Positions 25,583-36,518 of a DNA stretch of 64,000 nt are shown here, one piece after another. The DNA is from VAXT01 sp963774625 (GTDB lineage: Bacteria; Actinomycetota; Thermoleophilia; Gaiellales; Gaiellaceae): positions 806,001-870,000 of the forward strand of contig CAVZFQ010000013.1 in NCBI GenBank assembly GCA_963774625.1, read 5' to 3'. Under the pieces are notes generated by a model. It made no database searches and had not been told where the DNA came from. It saw only the letters and a program-made list of their open reading frames with translations. The position numbers and the translations under genes are program-made. How positions within the stretch are numbered: the first letter of the stretch is position 1; the number at the start of each line of letters is the position of its first letter.

Positions 25583-26013
25583 TCGCGCCAGGAGAGAATC
25601 GCCTCCTCGATCTTGGGATAGGCCCCGCAGCGGCAGAGGTTGCCCGCCATCTGGTGGCGGATCTGCTCACGGGTCGGCGCCGGATTCTCCTCGACTAGCG
25701 CCAGCGCGGACACGATCTGGCCCGGCGTGCAGAAGCCGCATTGCAACGCGTCGGCGCGCACGAACGAGTCGACGAGCGGATGGTCGCGCAGGCCCTCGAT
25801 CGTCGTCACGTCGCGCCCCTCGACGGTGTGCACGAGCGTGATGCACGACAGGGTCGGCACGCCGTCGACCAGCACGGTGCAGGCTCCGCAGTGCCCCTCG
25901 TTGCAGCCGATCTTCGTCCCGGTCAGGCCGAGGGCGTCGCGGAGCGTCTCCGCCAGCGACCTGCCCACCGGAGCCTCGAGCGAGTACGACCCCCCGTTGA
26001 CGACGAGCTCCAC
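25579..26013 (-). CDS. 2Fe-2S subunit of the molybdenum hydroxylase
   Basis: A 144-residue protein with two [2Fe-2S] sites. The plant-ferredoxin type cluster uses Cys37, Cys42, Cys45 and Cys57 (GCNEGHCGACTV). The second uses Cys92 and Cys95 (CGFCTPGQ) and Cys127 and Cys129 (CRCG). The size and order match CoxS/PaoA small subunits. It relays electrons from the molybdopterin site to the FAD subunit. No Tat signal precedes it, so the complex should be cytoplasmic, unlike E. coli PaoABC. Its start meets the stop of the amidohydrolase gene. Confidence 0.92.
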   Translation of the reverse strand: MELVVNGGSYSLEAPVGRSLAETLRDALGLTGTKIGCNEGHCGACTVLVDGVPTLSCITLVHTVEGRDVTTIEGLRDHPLVDSFVRADALQCGFCTPGQIVSALALVEENPAPTREQIRHQMAGNLCRCGAYPKIEEAILSWRD

Positions 26014-27164
26014 TACGCCCCGGACGTTACCGCCAGGATGTCCGCGAGGTGGATGAGTGCGAACGTTGCTCGATTCGCGGGCACGCGATCCTCTTCGTCG
26101 AGCTCGGGCAGCGACCGCCAGAGCTCGCGCGCGGTCAGGAGCAGCTCGCGGATCCGTTCGAGGTCCTCTGCAGGCTGCCCGTCGCGGTCGTTACAGGCGT
26201 TCAGCGCGAGCCCGATGACGCCGACCGTGTCCGGCTGCCTCGTCCAGAGCAGCGGCGTCGCCATCGACAGGTACTGGTGGATCCGGGCCAGTGCCATGGA
26301 CTGCGTGAAGGTGCCCCCACCGAGGGGCCCGGACGGCTCCAGCGGAGCCTCGCCGTCCGCTATCCGGTTCGCGTTGCCCGCGAGCATCATGCGCAGCCGC
26401 TCGTCGTCGAAGCCCGCGAGCTTCGCCGTGCGGAGCGCGATCAGCAGCGAGCTCGGCTGGCGGCCGTACGGGTAATCCGAGGCGTACAGCACCTGCTCGG
26501 GCGAGACCTGGTGGAAGAAGCTCAGCAGGTCGACGGGGCTCCAGACGGAGGTGTCGAAGAAGACCCCGGCCTTGCCTCCAAAGCGTCCGGCGAGCCCCGA
26601 CAGGTCGGCGATCCCCGCGTGGGCGATGATCAGCTGCGCGTCCGGGTAGGCATCGACGAGGCGCGCGAGGTTGTCGGCGATCGGCGGCAATCCCCGGCCG
26701 CCGTGGATCAGGATCGGAACGCGACGCTCGGCGGCGAGCGCAAAGACGGGCGCCAGCCGCTCGTCGTTCAGCAGGAAGCGCTGCGCGCGAGGGTGCAGCT
26801 TGATGCCGCGCGCGCCCAGGTCGAGACAGCGTTCGGCTTCGCCGATCGGGTCTTCCGTCAGGTCGAGCCGCACGAACGGGATGAAGCGGCCTTCTGAGCG
26901 CTTGCCGTGCTCGAGGCTCCGGTCGTTCGGTGCGCGGAAGCCCGGGTGCCGGTCGGGCTCGTCCATGCAGAACATGAAGCCGCGCGAGATCCCGAAGCGG
27001 TCGAAGATCCGCTCGAGCTCCTCGTAGACGCCGCTGAACCCGTCGATGTCGTTTCCGAGGTGGACGTGGGCGTCGAAGATCTCGGCGTTCTCGGGCAGCT
27101 CGGAGCGGAGCTCTTCCTCGTAGCTCCCCAGCAGTTCCAGAGCACGATCGAACGCCTCGTCCAC
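26013..27164 (-). CDS. Amidohydrolase-superfamily (TIM-barrel) metal-dependent hydrolase
   Basis: 383 residues with an N-terminal metal motif FDAHVHLG, then GIKLHPRAQ, VPILIHGGRG, LIIAHAG and a final YASDYPYG, the usual order of the amidohydrolase_2 family (His, Lys/His, His, His, Asp). Members hydrolyse or decarboxylate ring compounds. About 120 C-terminal residues extend beyond the barrel and are not recognised. It is the first gene of the molybdenum hydroxylase operon, joined by a one-base overlap, so the two enzymes may act on the same heterocyclic or aromatic compound; that link is inference. Confidence 0.75.
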   Translation of the reverse strand: MDEAFDRALELLGSYEEELRSELPENAEIFDAHVHLGNDIDGFSGVYEELERIFDRFGISRGFMFCMDEPDRHPGFRAPNDRSLEHGKRSEGRFIPFVRLDLTEDPIGEAERCLDLGARGIKLHPRAQRFLLNDERLAPVFALAAERRVPILIHGGRGLPPIADNLARLVDAYPDAQLIIAHAGIADLSGLAGRFGGKAGVFFDTSVWSPVDLLSFFHQVSPEQVLYASDYPYGRQPSSLLIALRTAKLAGFDDERLRMMLAGNANRIADGEAPLEPSGPLGGGTFTQSMALARIHQYLSMATPLLWTRQPDTVGVIGLALNACNDRDGQPAEDLERIRELLLTARELWRSLPELDEEDRVPANRATFALIHLADILAVTSGA

Positions 27165-27222
27165 TGCGACTTGAGTCTAGTCGCGCGCCGGTCCGGTCTC
27201 TCCGACTAGCATTCAGCGGCCG

Positions 27223-28358
27223 ATGGCCCGCGACGTCCTCATCTTCGCCGACTCGGTGATCTCTCCCGAAATGCGCCACGAGGTGCCCGTCGTCATCCCG
27301 GACCCGTTCCTCTACGCGGAGAAGGGCGGCGAGCGTTATGTCGTCTCGACCGCGTTCGAGGTCGACCGCGTCAAGGAGGTCGGCATCGACGCCAGACCCT
27401 GGGAGAACTACGGCTACGACGAGCTGATCGAAACCGGCATGCCGCGGGAGGAGATCGTCTGGAAGCACATCAACCTGAACGCGTGTCGCGAGCTCGGGAT
27501 CACGGACGCGCTCGTTCCGCGTTCCTTCCCGACGCTCACCGCGGACTACCTGCGCGAGAACGGCATCACACTCGAGCCCGACCACAAGTTCTTCGCCGAC
27601 CGGCGCCGCGTCAAGAACGAGGCCGAGATGGCCGGCATCCGCAAGTCACAGAAGGCGGCCGAGGCCGCGATGGGCGCAGCGCGCGACCTGATCTTTCGCG
27701 CGGAGCCTGCGAACGGCGGGGTCAAGGTCGACGGCGAGACGCTCACGTCCGAGCGCCTCAAGGCGGAGATCCGCCGCGTCTTCAGCGAGCACGGCGTCTC
27801 GGGCGACGACTTCATCGTTTCGCACGGGGCGCAGACGGCGATCGGTCACGAGCTCGGCCATGGGCCGATTGCTCCCAACGAGCCGATCGTCATCGACCTC
27901 TGGCCGAAGGATCCGGACTCCGCCTGCTACGCGGACATGACCCGCACGTTCGTGGTCGGTGAGGCGCCCGAGGAGCTCGTGAAGTACCACGGGCTCGTCA
28001 AGGAGGCGCTCGACCGCTCCTTCGCCGCGACCAAGGCCGGCGTTGCCGGGTCGGAGGTCTACACGATCGTCTGCAACCTCTTCGAGGAAAACGGCCAGAG
28101 GACGACGCTCTCGAAGGCTCCCGGGGAGGTTCTCGAGGAGGGCTTCTTCCACGGCCTCGGGCACGGTGTCGGCCTCGAGGTGCACGAGGCGCCTTCGCTC
28201 GGCCGCGGCGGCACCGGCGATCTGGTGGCCGGTGACGTCGTCACGCTCGAGCCCGGGCTCTACCGTCCCGGCTTCGGCGGCTGCCGGCTCGAGGATCTCG
28301 TCCTCGTCACGGAGGACGGCGCCGAGAACCTCACGAACTTCCCTTACGACCTGACGCC

Positions 28359-28362
<4 letters not shown>
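27223..28362 (+). CDS. M24-family aminopeptidase (Xaa-Pro dipeptidase-like)
   Basis: 379 residues with the pita-bread fold of the M24 family. The C-terminal catalytic half shows ELGHGPIAPNEPIVIDLWPKD, the acidic YADMTRTFVVG, the His region GFFHGLGHGVGLEVHEAP and the final Glu in VVTLEPGLY, which give the five metal ligands. The N-terminal creatinase-like domain is long and divergent. Proline-adjacent peptide bonds are the usual substrate. The gene diverges from the amidohydrolase operon and its stop overlaps the start of acsA by four bases. Confidence 0.85.
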
Positions 28363-30326
<1,964 letters not shown>

Positions 30327-30995
30327 CTAAGGGGCTCGAAGCACCCGCGAGAGCGAGCGGGCGGCACCTTGAGCTCGGAGCGTGACCGTGAAACGCACCC
30401 GCGTTCCTGCTCGGACGTTCTTACGCGCGTACCACGCGAAGTCGATGGTGCGGGTCGAGCCGAGGAAGTTCGAGTCGGTCTTGCTGGCCGACCACAGCCT
30501 GCGCCCAGAGAGGGTTCGGATAGCGGCTTGGGCCACGACAGCGCGGGTATTCGCTCCGTAGCTGACCGTGAAGTCAATGTTGCGTAGAAACATGTAGCGA
30601 CGCATGCGCAACCCGCGCACCTGAACCTGAGCGGGGATCAGGAACGCCTGCGGAGCGCTTCGATAGAACTCGGCGCCCTCCCTGCTGACCGACTCAATCA
30701 GCCACCAGTAGCGCCCCGCATAAAGACCCGAGGTCGGCGCCCACCGATACGTCTCGTTTGGCCAGAAGAGGGCTGTGTCGGCGACATTCTCGTCGTAGAA
30801 CTTTCCCTCCGGTGTCGTTTCCGAGCGACGCGCGATATAGAGCGCCCATGGCTGCTCCTCCGCAGGCATCGTCCATGAGAACACCGGATGCGAGGAACCG
30901 ACGATGGCTTCCGGCGCGGGGGAGATAGGTTGTGGCGCTGAGTACGCGGAGCCCGCGAGAACACCGGCGGTGATGACCAACGCGAGCAGCTTCAC
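30327..30995 (-). CDS. Exported protein of unknown function
   Basis: 222 residues with an N-terminal signal peptide (MKLLALVITAGVLAGSAYSA). The mature part begins with PISPAPEAIVGSSHPVFSW, a fibronectin-like opening, and contains a YAGRYWWLIES strand. It then reads as a beta-rich domain with RVRFTVTLRAQG near the end. I do not recognise a catalytic motif. Its codon use has more A/T third positions than its neighbours, which may mean lower expression or later arrival. It stands alone, converging with acsA with no gap between stops. Confidence 0.6.
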   Translation of the reverse strand: MKLLALVITAGVLAGSAYSAPQPISPAPEAIVGSSHPVFSWTMPAEEQPWALYIARRSETTPEGKFYDENVADTALFWPNETYRWAPTSGLYAGRYWWLIESVSREGAEFYRSAPQAFLIPAQVQVRGLRMRRYMFLRNIDFTVSYGANTRAVVAQAAIRTLSGRRLWSASKTDSNFLGSTRTIDFAWYARKNVRAGTRVRFTVTLRAQGAARSLSRVLRAP

Positions 30996-31064
30996 GCGAT
31001 GACTCTAGCCTCTGGAGAAGGTGACGAGTGTTGAATTTCTGATGGACGAGCAGCTGCGGAAGAG

Positions 31065-32339
31065 CTAGCTCAAGAGCTTCTCGAATCGCTCCTGCTCGGT
31101 CTGCTCGAACGGGCCGATGAGCGCTAGGTTCAACGCGTTCTTGCCGATCACGTCCTGCGCCACGCGCTGCACGTCCTCGACCGTGACCGCGTCGAGCTGA
31201 GCGAGGATCTCCTCCGGCTCGGTCGCCTCGTTCTCGAGCACCTCGCGCCGCAGCCCGAACATGATCAGGCCGTGCGGGCTCTCGACCTGGAGCACGAAGC
31301 GCCCCTTCGCGACGTTTCGGGCCTTGTCGAGCTCCGCCTGTGGCACGGGCTCGTCGGCGATCCGCTTCAGCTCGGCGACGATCGTCGTGATCGCCTCGTC
31401 GATCCGCTCGATGTCGACGCCGGCCTGTGAGTAGAGCGACCCGGCGTCGGTGTAGCCGTGGTTCATCGCGTACACGTAATAGGCGAGACCGCGCCGCTCG
31501 CGCACCTCGGTGAAGAGCCGTGAGGACATGCCGGTGCCGAGCACCGTCGTCAGCACCTGCAGCGCGTAGCGGTCGGGGTGCACGAGCGGATAGCTCCGCA
31601 CGCCGATCACGAGGTGTGCCTGGTCCGAGGCCTTCGTGTGGATCCTGACCCGATGCCCGCCGTTGTCCGAGATCTGCACGGGGGCCGGTTCGCCCGTCTC
31701 GTCGCCAGGCAGGTCGCCGAGCAGCCGCTGGATGTCGGCCTCGAGGCCGGGGTCGATCTTGCCGGCGACGCCGACGACCATCCGAGCCGGCTTGTACCAG
31801 CGGTCCGTGTAGTCGAGGAACGTCTCGCGCGTGGCCGCGCGCACCGTCTCCTTGCGGCCGATGATGTCCCAGCCGAGCGGCTGATCGCCGTAGAGCAGCG
31901 AGTCGTACACGCCGCCGATGTAGTCGCGAGGCGTGTCGAAGTACATGTTCATCTCCTCGACGATCACGCCCTTCTCCCGGTCGACCTCCTCGGGGTCGAA
32001 CTTGGAGTGACGCAGCATGTCGACGAGGACGTCGAGCGCGACCTCGCGGTGCTCCCCCGCGCACCGGACGTAGTACCCGGTGTACTCCTTGCCCGTGAAG
32101 GCGTTGAACTCGCCGCCGATGCCGTCGATCTCGTAGCCGATGTCCCGCGCCGTCGGTCGCCTCTCCGTGCCCTTGAAGAACATGTGCTCGGCGAAGTGAG
32201 CGATCCCGCTGGTCTCGGGAGTCTCGTAGCGCGAGCCGGCGGCGAGCATGATGAAGCAGGAGACCGACTGGGAGTGGTCCATCGGCGCAGTGAGCAGCCG
32301 GAGACCGTTCGGCAGGGTCTGGAGATCGAAGACGCCCAT
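31065..32339 (-). CDS. M16-family zinc peptidase (processing-protease-like)
   Basis: A 424-residue protease with the inverted zinc motif His48-x-x-Glu51-His52 in IAHFAEHMFFKG, and the distal Glu in REKGVIVEEMNMYFD. The second half has RRGLAYYVYAMNHGYTDAG, the M16 substrate-binding segment. The size is that of single-chain bacterial PqqL/mitochondrial-processing-like peptidases. No signal peptide is present. It overlaps the upstream thioesterase gene by one base and so shares its transcript. Confidence 0.9.
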   Translation of the reverse strand: MGVFDLQTLPNGLRLLTAPMDHSQSVSCFIMLAAGSRYETPETSGIAHFAEHMFFKGTERRPTARDIGYEIDGIGGEFNAFTGKEYTGYYVRCAGEHREVALDVLVDMLRHSKFDPEEVDREKGVIVEEMNMYFDTPRDYIGGVYDSLLYGDQPLGWDIIGRKETVRAATRETFLDYTDRWYKPARMVVGVAGKIDPGLEADIQRLLGDLPGDETGEPAPVQISDNGGHRVRIHTKASDQAHLVIGVRSYPLVHPDRYALQVLTTVLGTGMSSRLFTEVRERRGLAYYVYAMNHGYTDAGSLYSQAGVDIERIDEAITTIVAELKRIADEPVPQAELDKARNVAKGRFVLQVESPHGLIMFGLRREVLENEATEPEEILAQLDAVTVEDVQRVAQDVIGKNALNLALIGPFEQTEQERFEKLLS

Positions 32340-32719
32340 CAGGCCGCCAGTGCCTCGCGCCAGTGGTCGGGAACCTCGACGGCGCGAGCCGCCGAATAGT
32401 CGTACGAGACGATCACGGTCTTGGCCTGGGCCGCGACCTTGTCGCCGACTCGGACCTCGTAGGCGAGCTCGAAGCTCTTCGTCCCTACTCGAACGGGCCG
32501 CACGCCGATCTCCAACTGGTCGCCTTCGGAGAGGGGCGCTCGGAAGTCGACCTCGGCGCGGGCCAGGATCATCTCCGGCACGTCGGCGCCCAGCGGGCGC
32601 AGAAAGGCGATGCGCGCGTCCTCCAGGTAGGTCAGGTACACGGCGTTGTTGACGTGCCCCATGGCGTCCACGTCGCGGAAGCGCACAGTGTCGTGATGCA
32701 CGAAGTCGAATCCCTCCAC
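32339..32719 (-). CDS. Hotdog-fold acyl-CoA thioesterase (4HBT/YbgC-like)
   Basis: 126 residues, one hotdog domain. The N-terminal VRFRDVDAMGHVNNAVYLTYLED contains the catalytic Asp and the GHVNN turn of 4-hydroxybenzoyl-CoA thioesterase relatives. It then shows the strand pattern SFELAYEVRVGDK. It should hydrolyse short or aromatic acyl-CoA. It is the first gene of a two-gene unit with the M16 peptidase. Confidence 0.87.
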   Translation of the reverse strand: MEGFDFVHHDTVRFRDVDAMGHVNNAVYLTYLEDARIAFLRPLGADVPEMILARAEVDFRAPLSEGDQLEIGVRPVRVGTKSFELAYEVRVGDKVAAQAKTVIVSYDYSAARAVEVPDHWREALAA

Positions 32720-32743
32720 AGGGCGTGATGCTAGCTAGGAGAG

Positions 32744-32771
32744 CACCGGGGGAACCCCTGGTTCCCCCGTG
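32744..32771. repeat. Hairpin in the 254-bp divergent gap 32720-32973
   Basis: GGGGGAACC and GGTTCCCCC pair around a three-base loop, with flanking CAC/GTG extending the stem past one bulge. No T-run follows, and it lies 25 bp upstream of the thioesterase start, so it is more likely a regulatory or repeat structure than a terminator. I see nothing else clear in this gap. Confidence 0.5.
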
Positions 32772-32973
32772 AGCCCCCTCCTTGCGGGCGCGAACGCGCT
32801 TTGAAGGTGTCAGGAGCCGGCGACTGGCGGTGGCATTTCGAGCGTTCCCCTCTCCTTCGTCAGCCTCCCGCCGGGCAAAGCCCGGCTCCGGCGGACGTTC
32901 GCTGCGTCGCTCGGTGAGTTAGCAGCTTCGCCGGGAGAAATCCTTCTCGGCCACCTGGACGTACAGTAAGGAC

Positions 32974-33712
32974 ATGAAGCGGCTCGTCGCCATCGCGGCG
33001 GCCGCGCTGCTCCTCGCGCCGGCCGCGCCCGCCTTCGGGAAGGAAGAACTGCGCGCGCTCAGCGTCTGCGGTCCGGTGCTCTGCAACATCGTTCGCGACA
33101 CCGGGCTCATCGCCGAGCTCGACGCAGTTCTTCGCCTCCGAGAAGCGGACGGGCCCGCCGCCACTCGAATCGTTCTACGGAGTGGACACGGTGACGAGCG
33201 GCGGGGCAACCGGCGCCGGGGAGTTCTTCCCGACGGCGGGTGTGCTGCGCTGGCGCCCGCCCTCCGGCGAGGCACGATGGCTGGCCCTCCCGACCCGTGT
33301 TGCCGCTTCGCTGCGCAGAGCCGGCGCCGGAGCGGGGCCGTACGAGCCCGGCGTCACACACGCGACGGCAGGCGGCAAGCCCGCGAAAGACGCAGCTGGA
33401 TACGCGGATCTCTTCAACGACGTGCAAGAGGCGACACCCCCTTCCGGCGAGACCATCCCGCTCGTCCTCCGCTTCCGCGCCGTCGGGCGCAGCCCCTGGC
33501 CCAAGCGGTACCGCTACGCGCCTGCGACGGACACGCTCGTCTCCGAGGGTCACGCCATGCAGGTCAGCAGCGAGACGGCTTCGCTGATCGAACAGGACGC
33601 AGGCCTCGCCGGAGGCGGCGAAGGAACTCCGCGCTGGGCGCTCGCCGGCTTTTTCGCAGCCGGCCTGGCCGCCGCCGCGCTCGTCGCTAGGAGGGTTCGC
33701 GCCAGGCGCTGA
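32974..33712 (+). CDS. Exported membrane-anchored protein of unknown function, frameshifted at 33124
   Basis: It begins with a signal peptide (MKRLVAIAAAALLLAPAAPAFG) and SVCGPVLCNIV. The frame is lost after IAELD; the next frame continues QFFASEKRTGPPPLESFYGV to the stop at 33710-33712. Removing one base at about 33124 gives roughly 245 residues. The C-terminus is a single membrane helix (WALAGFFAAGLAAAALVA) followed by basic residues, a type I topology with an outside domain. I know no family for it. Its 3' end overlaps the converging epimerase gene by 26 bases. Confidence 0.55.
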
Positions 33713-34667
33713 GCAGTTCCGCCTCGCGCTCTGGAGAGAGGCCTGCCTCGTCGGTCGGCTCCGCCAGTTCGAGCGTCTCGCGAATCGTCTCCTCGAGCGG
33801 CCGGAAGCTCAGCCCGGCCTCGATCGCCGGAAAGACGTCGGCCATGTGCATGCCGATCCACTCGGGGTCGCGAAGCCACAACGGCAGCTCCATCCATTCT
33901 CCGACTTCGTGCTCGGCCAGAAACGCGTCGGGCACCCAGGTGAAGGCTGCATCGCTCCCTGACACTTCGCGTGCTGTCTCGAGCACGTCGCCCCAGGGCC
34001 GGCCTGGGTGCGTGGCGTTGAAGGTCCCGGAGACGCGGCCCTCGGCGAGGTCGATCAGCCACCTCGCGAGGTCGCGGACGTCCACGAACTGCACCTTGCG
34101 CTCGGGCGGCGCCGGCGCGAGCACTTCGCCGCCGCGCGCCACCCGGTGCGGCCAGTAGGTGAACCGCCCGGTGGGATCGTGCGCACCGACGAGCAGGCCC
34201 GCGCGGATGTTCGAGTGCCGGCGGGGGAAGACCTCGGCGACGGCGTGTTCGCAGAGCGCCTTGAGCGGGCCGTAGTTCCCTCCGTCTTCGTCCATGACGA
34301 GCTCGTCGACGGGCCAGTCCTCGATCTCGGCGACGGCGCTCTCCTCGGTGTTGCGGCCGCTCTGCTCTGCATAGACGGAGATGCTGGAGACGAACAGGTA
34401 ATGCTCGACGGCGTCTGCAAGGAGCTCGGCCGAGGCGCGAACGACGTGTGGCACGTAGCCGGAAGGATCGACGACTGCGTCCCAGTTCCGGCCTTCGAGC
34501 ACGGCGAGGTCGCCGTCGCGATCGCCGCGCAGCTTCTCGGCCTCGGAGAAGAGCTCGGGGTTCGTCTCGCCCCGGTTGAAGAGGGTCACCTCGTGCCCCC
34601 GGGCGAGCGCGCCCTCGACCGTCGCGCGCCCGAGGAACTTCGTCCCGCCGAGGACGAGCAGCTTCAT
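33687..34667 (-). CDS. NAD-dependent epimerase/dehydratase (extended SDR)
   Basis: 326 residues with the N-terminal Rossmann motif MKLLVLGGTKFLGRATV, and LFVSSISVYAE carrying the Ser near the active site. The usual YxxxK is represented by NYGPLKALCEH, where Tyr and Lys are four apart. This is the isoflavone-reductase/epimerase-like branch that often starts LVLGGTKFLG in actinobacteria. The substrate is unknown. It diverges from a saccharopine-dehydrogenase-like gene. Confidence 0.8.
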   Translation of the reverse strand: MKLLVLGGTKFLGRATVEGALARGHEVTLFNRGETNPELFSEAEKLRGDRDGDLAVLEGRNWDAVVDPSGYVPHVVRASAELLADAVEHYLFVSSISVYAEQSGRNTEESAVAEIEDWPVDELVMDEDGGNYGPLKALCEHAVAEVFPRRHSNIRAGLLVGAHDPTGRFTYWPHRVARGGEVLAPAPPERKVQFVDVRDLARWLIDLAEGRVSGTFNATHPGRPWGDVLETAREVSGSDAAFTWVPDAFLAEHEVGEWMELPLWLRDPEWIGMHMADVFPAIEAGLSFRPLEETIRETLELAEPTDEAGLSPEREAELLSAWREPS

Positions 34668-34690
34668 TCCGGCACCGTATCCTCAGCCTC

Positions 34691-35752
34691 CTGGACGCCA
34701 GCGAGCAACCCGTCGCCGTTCTCGGCGCCACCGGTTACACCGGCTCGCTCGTCTGTGAGCAGCTCCGTGAGCTCGGTCTGCCGGTACGGCTTCTGGGCCG
34801 GCGTCGAGAGGAGCTCGAGCGCCGCGCGCAGTCGGGCGACGAGCTCGCCGTTGCCGACGTCACGGACTGGGACTCGCTCGCGGAGGCACTCGACGGAGTC
34901 TTCGCGGTCATCTCGACCGCCGGGCCGTTCCAGCCACAGGGCTTCGCGACCGTCGACGCGGCGATTGCCGCCGGTGTCCACTACCTCGACTCCTGCACCG
35001 AGCAGGCGTACTCGCGTCAGGTGTACGAGCGGTTCGGCAGCCGCGCCGCTGAGGCCGGAGTCGTCCTGCTGACCGCTTTTGCAAATGCGCCGGGCGATCT
35101 CGCCGCCGGAATCGCTGTCGACGGCCTGGACGGCCCGCTCGAGGACGTCGTGGTCGCCAACGAGCAGTCGGGCTTCGTCTTCAGCCGGGGGTCGCGCGAG
35201 ACCCTGGCGCAGGTGCTCGAGCAGCCGCAGGCCGCCTGGGAAGACGGGCGTCTGGTCCCCTCGCGGTTCGGTGCGACCACGAGGCGCGTCCGGTTCCCGT
35301 CAGGCGAGCACACTGTCGTCGAATGGGGCGGTCCCGAGCCGCTGACCATCCCGCGGCATGCCGACGTGCGCCGAGTCCGCGCCTACGCGCGAGCTCCCCG
35401 CCTGGCCGCGAGCATGGGAAAGGTCGTTCCGCATCTGGCTCCGCTCGTTCGGCTCAGCGCTCGCGTCGGCCGCCCCGGCCCACCGCCGGAGAAGCGGCGC
35501 CGGGCGACGTTCAGCATCGTCGTGGAGGCGACCGGGCCTCGAGGAGGGCGCCGAGCGACGCTCATCGGGCGAGATGTCTACGGAACGGCCGCGCTCGTCC
35601 TCGCCCGCGGGGCGCAGGCCGTTCGCGACGGCGAGGCCCGCGGCGTGGGTGCGCTCGCCCCGGCCGAGGCCTTCGAGCCGGGCTCATTCGTCACGCGGCT
35701 GGCCCCGCTCGTCCAGCTCGAGTCGCTTGTGGATTTGTCTGTGGATTTTTGA
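34691..35752 (+). CDS. Saccharopine dehydrogenase-like NAD(P)-binding protein (trans-acting enoyl reductase type)
   Basis: About 353 residues starting with a Rossmann motif VAVLGATGYTGSLVCEQL, then VISTAGPFQPQG and HYLDSCTEQ, characteristic of the saccharopine dehydrogenase-like/trans-acting enoyl reductase group. The C-terminal half is the expected alpha/beta domain. The start is uncertain: no ATG or GTG is in frame before the Rossmann motif, and I use CTG 34691 because the family begins there. A start inside the divergent epimerase gene or an error near 34680 is possible. Confidence 0.7.
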   Translation: MDASEQPVAVLGATGYTGSLVCEQLRELGLPVRLLGRRREELERRAQSGDELAVADVTDWDSLAEALDGVFAVISTAGPFQPQGFATVDAAIAAGVHYLDSCTEQAYSRQVYERFGSRAAEAGVVLLTAFANAPGDLAAGIAVDGLDGPLEDVVVANEQSGFVFSRGSRETLAQVLEQPQAAWEDGRLVPSRFGATTRRVRFPSGEHTVVEWGGPEPLTIPRHADVRRVRAYARAPRLAASMGKVVPHLAPLVRLSARVGRPGPPPEKRRRATFSIVVEATGPRGGRRATLIGRDVYGTAALVLARGAQAVRDGEARGVGALAPAEAFEPGSFVTRLAPLVQLESLVDLSVDF

Positions 35753-35785
35753 CTGGCGGCAGGGTGACCGAGTAGGTTCCGACAC

Positions 35786-35998
35786 GTGCGGTTGAGACCG
35801 CTGAGTGAGGCCGAGGCGTATGCCCGCTGCTACGGCGACGGGGACGAGAATGTGCGCGCCATGAAGGTCACCGCACGAACACCGCGCTACGAGTCGGCGA
35901 TCTCCGGGGAGTCTCTCCGGGAGGCCTTCGAGGAGCGACTCGACGGGCGAGAGCCGGACGAGCCTGCGGCCAACGGTCGCGAGCCTGCAGCTGCCTGA
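35786..35998 (+). CDS. Small hypothetical protein
   Basis: 70 residues from GTG, beginning MRLRPLSEAEAYARCYGDG. The composition is acidic and polar with no membrane span or recognised motif. The opening PLSEAEAYARCYG has the look of short actinobacterial proteins found beside DNA-repair genes. It lies 33 bp after the saccharopine-dehydrogenase-like gene, and its 3' end overlaps the probable start of the Mug-type gene. Coding is supported by third-position GC; function is unknown. Confidence 0.5.
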   Translation: MRLRPLSEAEAYARCYGDGDENVRAMKVTARTPRYESAISGESLREAFEERLDGREPDEPAANGREPAAA

Positions 35999-36518
35999 AA
36001 CCGGCGCGCTGCCGGACGTCCTCGCGCCCGGCCTCGACGTCGTCTTCTGCGGGATCAACCCGGGTCGCGTGTCCGCAGCAGCCGGCGCCCACTTCGCCAA
36101 TCCCCGCAACGACTTCTGGCGCCTCCTGCACGAGACGGGCTTCACGCCGAGGCTGCTCGACCCGCAGGAACAGGCCGAGCTTCTCGAGCTGGGCATCGGC
36201 GTCACGAACGCCGCGTACCGGACGACGCCCGGTTCCGGCGACCTCCGTCGCAGTGACTTCGCCGGGTCGGCCGAGCGCCTCGAGCGTGTCGCGACCGAGC
36301 TTCGACCGCGCGCGATCGCCTTCGTCGGCAAGGAGGCCTATCGCGGAGTGTTCGGGGAGCGCCCCCAGCTTGGGCTCCAGGCCCGCAGGCTGGGCGAGAC
36401 CGCGCTCTTCGTCCTGCCGTCCACGTCGCCCGCCAACGCGGCCGTGCCCTACGCCGAGCGGCTCAGCTGGTTCAAGGAGCTCGCTACTTCTTTAGGCCGT
36501 CGAGACAGCCCTGCTTGA
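35991..36518 (+). CDS. mug: Mug/TDG-type G:T/U mismatch-specific DNA glycosylase
   Basis: About 170 residues. The active-site motif is VVFCGINPGRVSAAAG, and it continues HFANPRNDFWRLLHETGFTP and GIGVTNAAYRTT. The second motif is near VLPSTSPANAAVPY. This family removes uracil or thymine opposite guanine. A GTG at 36069 would lose the GINPG motif, so the start must lie upstream; I place it provisionally at CTG 35991, and no good ribosome binding site is seen. The 3' end overlaps the converging lipoprotein gene by 35 bases. Confidence 0.8.
   Translation: MPETGALPDVLAPGLDVVFCGINPGRVSAAAGAHFANPRNDFWRLLHETGFTPRLLDPQEQAELLELGIGVTNAAYRTTPGSGDLRRSDFAGSAERLERVATELRPRAIAFVGKEAYRGVFGERPQLGLQARRLGETALFVLPSTSPANAAVPYAERLSWFKELATSLGRRDSPA

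Noticed and set aside
26191..27585. A 464-codon open frame on the minus strand across the amidohydrolase and M24 genes
   Set aside because: It is a shadow frame of high-GC coding DNA: Arg/Ala/Pro-rich, no family motifs, and the overlapping frames contain clear enzymes.
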